From: a virus
DNA: 22,428 nt
IMG/VR virus record: IMGVR_UViG_3300044619_000831
Span: 1-22,428 of that record
Reading direction: 5' to 3' (one strand)
Shown here one piece after another: positions 15,448-21,985 of the stretch; the stretch's first letter is position 1; each line of letters begins with the position of its first letter. Made by a program: the position numbers and the translations under genes. The notes below the pieces were generated by a model. That model worked only from the letters and a program-made list of their open reading frames with translations. It was not told the DNA's origin and searched no databases.

Positions 15448-15854
15448 GATACTTCGGATTTGCCTCTTGCAATTGGTACAACATTAATATACCCTGAATT
15501 TCTTGATGTGTCAAGTCCTTCTTCGTTTAACATGTTGAATACAATGTCTCGAAACCAGCGATCAACTACTTCTTCTTCAGGATCGGCTATTTCTCCGTAA
15601 CCTGCTGCAATCAACTGTTCTATAAAGAAATTATTCCAGTCTAGCTCAAAAAATCCGTTTCGAACATTGCTTTCATTTACTTTTACATCAATTACATTAA
15701 CCCAAGGTTCGCCACGTTTAGTAGCATATGCCTTAGGATCACGTTTTTTAAGCATTTCTAAATCAGCTTCCTCGAGACGCTTGCGCTCAGCTTCTAGTGC
15801 TTGTTCTTCTGCTGCTATTCCAGTAATTTGTTTAAGCCAGTTCTTTATTACCAT
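15444..15854 (-). CDS. Conserved T4-like marine phage protein (136 aa)
   Basis: The start is ATG at 15854 (MVIKNWLKQITG), giving a 7-base overlap with the end of metK; the longer frame to 15905 lies inside metK and is rejected. Residues 18-50 form a charged helix (EAERKRLEEADLEMLKKRD). The C-terminal part has GEPWVNVIDVKVN, RNGFFELDWNNFFIEQLIAAGYG and an acidic DPEEEVVDRWF. It looks like a structured conserved protein of T4-like marine phages; no function known to me. It is co-transcribed with metK and the exonuclease, coupled to both. Confidence 0.8.
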   Translation of the reverse strand: MVIKNWLKQITGIAAEEQALEAERKRLEEADLEMLKKRDPKAYATKRGEPWVNVIDVKVNESNVRNGFFELDWNNFFIEQLIAAGYGEIADPEEEVVDRWFRDIVFNMLNEEGLDTSRNSGYINVVPIARGKSEVS

Positions 15855-16945
15855 CCGATTTTCTCCCAAGGTACATCTTTGTCTCCAAAGTGACCATATA
15901 CACAATTTTCGCTATACTTATGAAAGTTAAACAAATCAAATCTATCAATAATGCCTTTTGGACTTAGGTCAATCTCATTTCGAATAAACTTTTCAATACT
16001 ACGATTGTGACCGTTGCTGTCAATAAGAATACTAGTAGGCTGTTTAACACCGATAGCGTATGACAATTGAATATTGCACCAATCTGCCATTTCATCTGCA
16101 ACTACGTTTTTGGCCAACCAACGAGCCATATATGCAGCACTACGGTCTACTTTGGTCGGATCTTTTCCACTAAACGCACCGCCACCGTGGGGAGCAAATC
16201 CTCCATAAGTATCAACAATAATCTTACGTCCTGTAACACCAGCATCGCCGTCTGGTCCACCAATAACAAAATTTCCAGTGGGATTGATGTGCCAAACAGT
16301 GCGTTCGTCGATTAAATCTCCCAATACTTGTTTTACTGCATCACGAATTGGTGCCTTAACACTGTGATTAAATCCATCACGGTGCTGTTGACTAACAACA
16401 ATTTGATCGATACGTTTAATAATGCCTTCGCGTCTAGCACCGTTATATTCAACACTTACTTGTGATTTAGCATCAGGCAATAAGAAATTATAGCCATCTA
16501 GTCGCATTGCTTTTAGTTTTTTTAAAATTTCATGACTGTAATGAATAGGTGCTGGCATCATGCTAGGTGTATGATTACAAGCATACCCAAACATAATGCC
16601 TTGATCACCGGCACCAAAATCGTCTGTGCCTAGAGCAATATCAGCACTTTGACTATGGATTTCATTGTAGATTTTTAGTTTATCCCAATGAAACCCATCT
16701 TGTTCATAGCCAATTTCTCGAACCTTATTGCGTACAATTTCGTTGACTTCTTCTTTGCTTACATTAAAGTTCTTTACTTCGCCTGCTAATGTAACATGAT
16801 TGGTAGTTACAAGTGTTTCGACTGCAACACGAGTAGTAGTGTCGCCTGCCTTTAACCCAGCATCAACGAGTGCGTCCGAGATTTGGTCAGCGACCTTATC
16901 TGGGTGTCCGTCGCTAACACTTTCGCTAGTAAAAATATAGTTCAT
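15848..16945 (-). CDS. metK: S-adenosylmethionine synthetase
   Basis: A 365-aa protein that makes S-adenosylmethionine from methionine and ATP. Family signatures are intact: FTSESVSDGHPDKVADQISD (His14, Asp16, Lys17), GAGDQGIMFGYA and GGGAFSGKDPTKVDRSAAY. It is a little shorter than the ~384-aa bacterial enzyme. It lies in one transcript with queE (a radical SAM enzyme) and a methyltransferase-like gene, both of which use its product, so the phage appears to raise the SAM supply during infection. Its leader repeats that of the methyltransferase gene almost exactly (see finding). Glu/Asp-rich C-terminus reads YGHFGDKDVPWEKIGW. Confidence 0.96.
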   Translation of the reverse strand: MNYIFTSESVSDGHPDKVADQISDALVDAGLKAGDTTTRVAVETLVTTNHVTLAGEVKNFNVSKEEVNEIVRNKVREIGYEQDGFHWDKLKIYNEIHSQSADIALGTDDFGAGDQGIMFGYACNHTPSMMPAPIHYSHEILKKLKAMRLDGYNFLLPDAKSQVSVEYNGARREGIIKRIDQIVVSQQHRDGFNHSVKAPIRDAVKQVLGDLIDERTVWHINPTGNFVIGGPDGDAGVTGRKIIVDTYGGFAPHGGGAFSGKDPTKVDRSAAYMARWLAKNVVADEMADWCNIQLSYAIGVKQPTSILIDSNGHNRSIEKFIRNEIDLSPKGIIDRFDLFNFHKYSENCVYGHFGDKDVPWEKIGW

Positions 16946-16960
16946 AAGTTTTTCCTTAAA

Positions 16961-17701
16961 TTATTCATTATTTGTTAGTTTGCTTAGAGATCCTGATATT
17001 TCTCTAGAAGTTATAAAATTAAGTTTTTCATTAAAATTACAATTTTTTATATTTAAGGAAGATATTTCCTTTAATTTTTTATAAAGAAGGTGATAAATGT
17101 AATCTCTGTAATCTTTATTATTGCACCATGCACTTTCTTTATCACTAAACCACAATGGATACAGTTTGTCATTTGCATGTAATTCCATTGCCTGCATACA
17201 GGCAATTGGATTTACGTTCATTTTAAAATCGTCGATAAAAATAACAGACTTCTTATGACACTTTTTAAGTATCGAATTTAACTGTTGATCTGTAATACCA
17301 TTGCAGTCGTATCTAAAGACATCGAAGTTATTCGATGTAACGTCTTCAACTTCCTTAAAAAATTCAAAATTTGTTATATCGGATGTTTTTAGCAGCACAA
17401 GATCTTCTAATTCTTGTAATGTTTTAGGAAAGTTTTCATTGTTATCAAAAAATCCCTGAATACCCCAGGACATATTTTCAATAAGAGTGTATTTGATTTT
17501 TGAGTTGCCTAACAAATACAACGCTGCTGCCCACCCGCCAGCACCGGCACCCAGTTCAACTATATGAACTGGGTTGTGTATTTTTAATATCTCTGACGAT
17601 ATAAAAAGTTCGCTAGCACTTGTCATTACGTTTGTTTTTTCTAGTATACTGTTTATCAGTTCATCGTTGATGCGTACTGCTTCTACTGTTCGATCTTTCA
17701 T
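16961..17701 (-). CDS. SAM-dependent methyltransferase-like protein
   Basis: A 246-aa class I methyltransferase fold: motif I HIVELGAGAGGWAAAL (47-60), an acidic residue after strand 2 (TLIEN, Glu75), VFRYDCNG (~128-135) and SVIFIDDFKMN (~152-162). The motif IV region lacks the DPPY or NPPY of N-methyltransferases, so a small-molecule, O- or C-methyl role is more likely than DNA methylation. The second half (residues ~160-246) is not recognised. It is clearly more AT-rich than queE and metK on either side and is flanked by a near-identical 19-base leader, as if inserted between them. AAGGA stands seven bases before the ATG, which overlaps an upstream out-of-frame stop as ATGA. Confidence 0.72.
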   Translation of the reverse strand: MKDRTVEAVRINDELINSILEKTNVMTSASELFISSEILKIHNPVHIVELGAGAGGWAAALYLLGNSKIKYTLIENMSWGIQGFFDNNENFPKTLQELEDLVLLKTSDITNFEFFKEVEDVTSNNFDVFRYDCNGITDQQLNSILKKCHKKSVIFIDDFKMNVNPIACMQAMELHANDKLYPLWFSDKESAWCNNKDYRDYIYHLLYKKLKEISSLNIKNCNFNEKLNFITSREISGSLSKLTNNE

Positions 17702-17767
17702 AAGTCTTTCCTTAACTTTTCAAAATGTTCAACAGTATGTAAGCCTCTTGTGTAAGGTGCAACCTTA

Positions 17768-18643
17768 TCAAGTTCCCCAGGCATTTCCGAATAGGCTAAT
17801 GTGGAGTCTTGGTGTGAATCGCCACCCTTTCGCCATTGCCAGCTTTGCAACTTCTTGAACAGTGAGATTGTAGCCTTCTGTACGTCCGCCCATTGGCATG
17901 AGGTATACAGGGCATTCCACCCCTTCAGCACGATACGCTTCAACAGCTTTACCAACTTCTTCAACATCCACATCATCAGCCACAACAAACTTGAGATATA
18001 GGCTAGTACCAGGCACATCATAGTATTGACGAGCAACGCTAGGCTTAATAGCATCGTTCCAAGACTCCCCACTAACGGAGAGCTTTGGGCTACAGCTGAA
18101 CGTTGTTTTAAATCTTGCACGAGTTCCAAGGTACTCTCTAAACTCATCATGTAGCCATTGTGTAGTATTTGTTTCAAACGTAACATTTTTAAGATCCTTC
18201 ATTCTAGGATGCTCAAACAGTTCTATATACAGTCTCTGCCAAGCAAGTAACGGTTCACCGCCTGTTAGGATAAGGTGAACATCCTGCCCATTATCCATAG
18301 TCCATTTACCCTCAGGAGTAATACTTAGCAAATGATCTACAACTTCGTCGATGGTCTTGTCCATAACAAGATCTTTAAACTCAGGATAGATACTTGCATA
18401 TGTATCGCAACCAGTAAACACCAACGGCAAGTCTTCAAACTTTTCTGTAGTTAAGTGTACACCTGCTTCGATTAGTTTTGCAACTTCTGGATTGTAGCGA
18501 CCCTTTTCAGTACCACGAGGTAATCCAAAGTTTTGACAACGGAAGTTACAACCAAAAGTACGTAGGAATACGCTGGGTACTCCTACATACTTACCTTCAC
18601 CTTGTACACTATAAAATGCTTCACTATAACGTAGTTTCATCAT
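17768..18643 (-). CDS. queE: 7-carboxy-7-deazaguanine synthase
   Basis: A 291-aa radical SAM enzyme that converts 6-carboxytetrahydropterin to 7-carboxy-7-deazaguanine on the way to preQ0. Seen: YSVQGEGKYVGVPSVFLR, a typical QueE N-terminus; GCNFRCQNFG with Cys32 and Cys36; LILTGGEPLL for SAM binding; and the closing SLFGNAWGT. The third cluster cysteine, expected at position 39, is Phe; a Cys at 79 (FTGCDTYASIYP) is the likeliest replacement, after an insertion. The start overlaps folE as ATGATGA; M1 or M2 may be used. With folE upstream it forms the first part of the preQ0 pathway; queD and queC are not in the window, so products may feed DNA or tRNA modification encoded elsewhere. Confidence 0.88.
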   Translation of the reverse strand: MMKLRYSEAFYSVQGEGKYVGVPSVFLRTFGCNFRCQNFGLPRGTEKGRYNPEVAKLIEAGVHLTTEKFEDLPLVFTGCDTYASIYPEFKDLVMDKTIDEVVDHLLSITPEGKWTMDNGQDVHLILTGGEPLLAWQRLYIELFEHPRMKDLKNVTFETNTTQWLHDEFREYLGTRARFKTTFSCSPKLSVSGESWNDAIKPSVARQYYDVPGTSLYLKFVVADDVDVEEVGKAVEAYRAEGVECPVYLMPMGGRTEGYNLTVQEVAKLAMAKGWRFTPRLHISLFGNAWGT

Positions 18644-19326
18644 CTTGGTGCAAACTCCTGTTGTAGTTTAATGTTGTCAAAGAACTCTTTCTTAACACCT
18701 GCATCAGATTTAAACACACCTTCTAGTACAGTAGTTTGTGTAAGACTGCTATGTGCCATAATGCCACGATTTTCGCAACAGCCGTGTGTTGCTTGTATAT
18801 ACACAGCAACATCTTTTGAACCAGTTGCTTTTCTAATTTCTCGTGCAATGTCCATAGCAAGTTCTTCTTGCAGAGTTCCACGTCTAGCACACCATTGAGC
18901 AATTCGTGTGTATTTGCTCAATCCAATCAGTGTGTCAGCAGCAATAATGCCAATGTATGCAACACCTTTAACTGGCTGGTGATGATGGCTGCACATGCTT
19001 GTCAGTTCGCTACGAACAACCAACATGCCTTTGTACGGTTCATTGGTGTGATTAGGAAATGCAGTAGCATTTGGCATTGGATAGTATCTGCCAGACATGA
19101 GTTCCTTAACATACATCTTTGCAAGACGTCTGCCTGTGTCCATGCTGTTAGGATCAGTTTTACGATCAATTACCAAACTATCCAACACATCTTCAAACTT
19201 TTCTGTAAGTTCGTTGATTAGTTCATCAATTTCACCATCTTTGACAAACTTGCTGATGTTATCGCCTGCCCAATATCTTTCGCCTGCTTCTTCAATACGT
19301 TGTTTAATTTTTTTACTAGTTTTCAC
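18640..19326 (-). CDS. folE: GTP cyclohydrolase I (GTG start)
   Basis: A 228-aa protein that opens GTP to dihydroneopterin triphosphate, the shared first step of folate and 7-deazaguanine synthesis. Zinc ligands are present: Cys112 and His115 in MCSHHHQPVKG, and Cys183 in HGCCENRGIM; also SGRYYPMPNAT and the QEEL...I substrate residues. Length agrees with the E. coli enzyme (222 aa). The start codon is GTG at 19326 with GGAG six bases ahead. It is the first gene after a strong sigma70-like promoter and is coupled to queE. This pairing makes a preQ0 role more likely than folate supply. All catalytic positions seem intact. Confidence 0.95.
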   Translation of the reverse strand: MKTSKKIKQRIEEAGERYWAGDNISKFVKDGEIDELINELTEKFEDVLDSLVIDRKTDPNSMDTGRRLAKMYVKELMSGRYYPMPNATAFPNHTNEPYKGMLVVRSELTSMCSHHHQPVKGVAYIGIIAADTLIGLSKYTRIAQWCARRGTLQEELAMDIAREIRKATGSKDVAVYIQATHGCCENRGIMAHSSLTQTTVLEGVFKSDAGVKKEFFDNIKLQQEFAPR

Positions 19327-19367
19327 TTCTTTCTCCGAGTTATAAGACGAGGATGTCTATCTTTGTA

Positions 19368-19396
19368 AGTATATGTTTTATTTAGATTTTTGTCAA
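19368..19396 (-). promoter_or_regulatory. Sigma70-like promoter of folE-queE-metK
   Basis: Perfect -35 TTGACA (19396..19391), a 17-base spacer and TATACT (19373..19368, 5 of 6). It stands immediately after the stop of the preceding gene, and the folE start is 42 bases away. The best promoter-like match in the window, probably early, since DNA-precursor genes follow. Confidence 0.8.
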
Positions 19397-19609
19397 TCAT
19401 TCTTTGAAATATTTGTTAAGTATCTCAAGATGATCTTCGTATTCTGCCATTAGAGTCAATTCTTTTTCAATTGCATCCATGATATCCGAATGTTCACCGA
19501 CTCCAACTGGGTTACGTAGATAAACTTCTACGTTTATGCGATGCTTTTCGATATGTGCTTTAGCATGAGCCTTAACACCTTTAATCATTTCATTTCTTAG
19601 ATCGGTCAC
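19397..19609 (-). CDS. Small conserved phage protein (70 aa), GTG start
   Basis: GTG at 19609 is chosen: it shares GTGA with the stop of the phosphoribosyltransferase and has AGGAG eight bases ahead, whereas the longer TTG start at 19633 has nothing comparable. The protein is helical and charged (RNEMIKGVKAHAKAHIEKHR, then VYLRNPVGVGEHSDIMDAIE and MAEYEDHLEILNKYF). It recalls a small protein widespread in T4-like marine phages; function unknown. It ends the right-hand transcript just before the folE promoter. Confidence 0.78.
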   Translation of the reverse strand: MTDLRNEMIKGVKAHAKAHIEKHRINVEVYLRNPVGVGEHSDIMDAIEKELTLMAEYEDHLEILNKYFKE

Positions 19610-20181
19610 TTTGTGTTCTCCTTTTTCAACCAACTATCTCTTTCCCAAGGGTAGACAAGCCATTCGTCCTTTTCGCGCTTGTCAACTTCGTGCCACCAGT
19701 AATCTGGCTCAAACGTACTACCCCAATTTTGTGTCATAGTAGCAAAACGAACATTACTGTGCCATACGCTATCCCACATTTCTCTCTCGTTAGGATAACA
19801 ACTGCTTTCCCAATCTTTTTTAATCCAGTTAAAAGTATTGCCAGTATCGTTAATATCATCTACTACAAGAATTTTATGTCGAAGTTTAGTATCCCATCGA
19901 CTTTTAAGTACTTTTCTTTTTTCTTCAGGAACATATCCGACTGCTATTTCTGGTAGCCAAGTATTAACTTCAGTGTCTTCATCCGGCATTCCGTCTCGCA
20001 GTTGTACTTTAAGTGTGTGCATAGGAACGCCAATGCGATGACTTAGCAAAAGTGCCAAAGGCAGTCCACCTCTAGTAATTCCAACAATACAATCTGGCAT
20101 CCATGGATCTTTTAACAGATTGAGCATAATGCAATCTGCCGCAGTTTCAACATCCTTCCATGTGTAGTATGTTTTGTTCAT
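19606..20181 (-). CDS. Purine-type phosphoribosyltransferase
   Basis: A 191-aa protein of the type I phosphoribosyltransferase fold. The PRPP-binding motif is ILVVDDINDTGNTF (104-117), and GITRGGLPLALLLSHRIGVP (34-53) gives the dinucleotide/pyrophosphate loop. It is closest in outline to hypoxanthine/xanthine-guanine phosphoribosyltransferases, which salvage bases to nucleotides, but the hood that sets base specificity is too divergent for a firm call. ATGA overlap with the dehydrogenase-like gene upstream, GTGA with the 70-aa gene downstream. Such genes are known in T4-like marine phages. Confidence 0.85.
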   Translation of the reverse strand: MNKTYYTWKDVETAADCIMLNLLKDPWMPDCIVGITRGGLPLALLLSHRIGVPMHTLKVQLRDGMPDEDTEVNTWLPEIAVGYVPEEKRKVLKSRWDTKLRHKILVVDDINDTGNTFNWIKKDWESSCYPNEREMWDSVWHSNVRFATMTQNWGSTFEPDYWWHEVDKREKDEWLVYPWERDSWLKKENTK

Positions 20182-20933
20182 TCTTTTTTCCTTATACGAT
20201 TGTTATATTCAATAGAACTTTTAATTAACCCTAAATCAATTCCGGATAGCTCGGCAGTTTTTATAATAGCTGCTGTGTCTTTAGGAAAACAGTGACCACC
20301 GAATCCACGCTCTTTAGTAACGCTGGTGTGGCTACGTCCAATTCTATTGTCTACAGAAACTAAATGTGAAACTACACTGTAATTAACACCGATAGCATTG
20401 CATAAGTCATACATTTGGTTAAAGAATGTTACCTTTGTTGCTAAAAAGCTATTACGAAAATACTTGGCAAGAATCAATTCTTCAGCTACTGCAACTTCTG
20501 TAGTAAACGTAGAATCATTAAACGCTACTCTAAACACGGCGTGCCAAAACCCAATTTCGTCGCCTGCCATATATATGTGCCGAGTATGTTTAAAGTCCTC
20601 AATTGCACTATCAGACCTAAGAAATTCAGGACTAAATGCTAGCAAGTGTTTAGGGAAACGTTGCTTTATATTCTGCCAGCCTTCGACACTAATTGTGCTT
20701 TTGATAAGAATAGGTGTTGTTTCGTTAATTTTACCGATAACATCTATTATATTTTCACAATTACATGAGCCGTCATCGTTCGAAGGTGTGCTTACACAAA
20801 TAATCACGCCGTCTGGATTACCTATATCGTTATATCCTTTAAATGGATCATATACAGTCACATTAAAAATATCTTTTAATACAGCTTCGTGTGCAATTCC
20901 TACAAAGCCATATCCTGCAATAGTTATATTCAT
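20178..20933 (-). CDS. Short UDP-glucose/GDP-mannose dehydrogenase-like enzyme
   Basis: A 251-aa protein with the NAD-binding GxGxxG at the N-terminus (ITIAGYGFVGIAHE), SPEFLR (Glu103), AKYFRNSF (Lys157, Asn161) and the catalytic cysteine in GFGGHCFPKD (Cys215, Lys218), in the right order and spacing. These enzymes oxidise a nucleotide-sugar C6 alcohol to the acid in two steps. The C-terminal UDP-sugar-binding domain (~130 residues of the normal ~390-450) is missing, and the gene ends cleanly in a coupled stop, so this looks like a compact form and not a broken gene. Substrate therefore uncertain. Overlaps both neighbours as ATGA. Confidence 0.86.
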   Translation of the reverse strand: MNITIAGYGFVGIAHEAVLKDIFNVTVYDPFKGYNDIGNPDGVIICVSTPSNDDGSCNCENIIDVIGKINETTPILIKSTISVEGWQNIKQRFPKHLLAFSPEFLRSDSAIEDFKHTRHIYMAGDEIGFWHAVFRVAFNDSTFTTEVAVAEELILAKYFRNSFLATKVTFFNQMYDLCNAIGVNYSVVSHLVSVDNRIGRSHTSVTKERGFGGHCFPKDTAAIIKTAELSGIDLGLIKSSIEYNNRIRKKE

Positions 20934-21985
20934 TCAAAATAACTTTCTAAGTTGCCTTTGCGCTTAGTATCAAGTGTTGCACAATGAAATCCTCCACTCA
21001 TGCTTCTTGCTTGGCGCATAGGCAATCCTATAGTGTCAATACCGTGCTTGCCCAAAATACGTCTTAGTTGTTCTTGCTTTTCGTCTACAATCACAAGTTC
21101 TTCGTTTACGCTTAGGAAATTAAGTCCAATGTAAGGAGAACAAGGTGCAACGCCTGTGTTAGCTGGCGGAACATGTAGCTGATCTCCAGTTACCCAAATT
21201 TTATCCCAGTCTTTAAAAATAGGTGGATACCAATTTTCATTTAATCTATCACCGTTAAACAGTACCAAACCTGGACGCAGTGGTAGCACTGTGCTGTCGA
21301 AGTGTGCAAAACTGTAGTAACGTTCGGCAACATGTAAACGATATCCACGAGGTTCGAGGATAGTTTTAAGCCACTGAAAGCCTAATTGATTTCCGCTGTT
21401 GCTAACTTGACAAAGCAAATCTTTGCCCAAACGAACAATGTTAGGAGCATCAAAGATAATTTCTTTATTAACTAGTGTAGCATCTTCTCTGTTGTCTAGT
21501 TGATAGTTATCATCAGTTAGAATAGGCTTAGGAGCACAAATCCATTGTGTACCTTCTGCCATCCATTCATACATATGTTTATAATAAGCTCGTGTCTCAA
21601 AATATCTAGCTCGCATTGGACTAGGACATTCGATAATCATGTTATCAAGCGGCAACAGCAAATCACGAGGACAGAAAGTATACCAGCCAGTTGATTCCCA
21701 TTCTGGAGTACTAAACTTTACACGGTGGTCAATACTATCCGGTCGGCGAACTTTAACACCTAGCCCTGCAAGAACTCGTGCAAGTCCATCCAGGTCTTCG
21801 TTTGCTTCATCGCGAATCCACTGATCCATTTCAATTGCATCAAACTGTTTAATGTCTTCGTATTTTTCGCCGCCATAAATGAAACTATGTGTGCTTTTAT
21901 TCATTGTTGGATGCATACTGTAATCAGCAGTACCAACGATAATTTCTTCTAACGGGTCCCAGTCGTTATGACTCTGTACTGGCAT
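20930..21985 (-). CDS. Glycine-amidinotransferase-like enzyme
   Basis: A 351-aa member of the guanidino-group-modifying (pentein) superfamily. The N-terminus SHNDWDPLEEIIVGTAD is typical of arginine:glycine or inosamine-phosphate amidinotransferases. Catalytic residues: Asp179 in FDAPNIVRLGKDLLCQ, His228 in FAHFDSTVLPLRPG, and Cys335 in GGFHCATLDTKR. It moves an amidino group from arginine to an amine via a Cys intermediate. Length is close to the bacterial enzymes (~350-380). AAGGA seven bases before the ATG supports the start; 20-base overlap with the aminotransferase-fold gene upstream. Together with the nucleotide-sugar dehydrogenase-like enzyme and the aminotransferase-fold protein it suggests a route to a guanidino compound, perhaps on a sugar. 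Confidence 0.9.
   Translation of the reverse strand: MPVQSHNDWDPLEEIIVGTADYSMHPTMNKSTHSFIYGGEKYEDIKQFDAIEMDQWIRDEANEDLDGLARVLAGLGVKVRRPDSIDHRVKFSTPEWESTGWYTFCPRDLLLPLDNMIIECPSPMRARYFETRAYYKHMYEWMAEGTQWICAPKPILTDDNYQLDNREDATLVNKEIIFDAPNIVRLGKDLLCQVSNSGNQLGFQWLKTILEPRGYRLHVAERYYSFAHFDSTVLPLRPGLVLFNGDRLNENWYPPIFKDWDKIWVTGDQLHVPPANTGVAPCSPYIGLNFLSVNEELVIVDEKQEQLRRILGKHGIDTIGLPMRQARSMSGGFHCATLDTKRKGNLESYFE

Noticed and set aside
15855-15905. Upstream extension of the 136-aa gene
   Set aside because: The 17 extra codons lie in the end of metK; ATG at 15854 gives a short overlap, normal for this genome.
17698-18186. Minus-strand 162-codon frame overlapping queE
   Set aside because: It overlaps queE out of frame for most of its length; queE has the typical N- and C-termini. 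Only its last 28 codons were kept as a weak finding.
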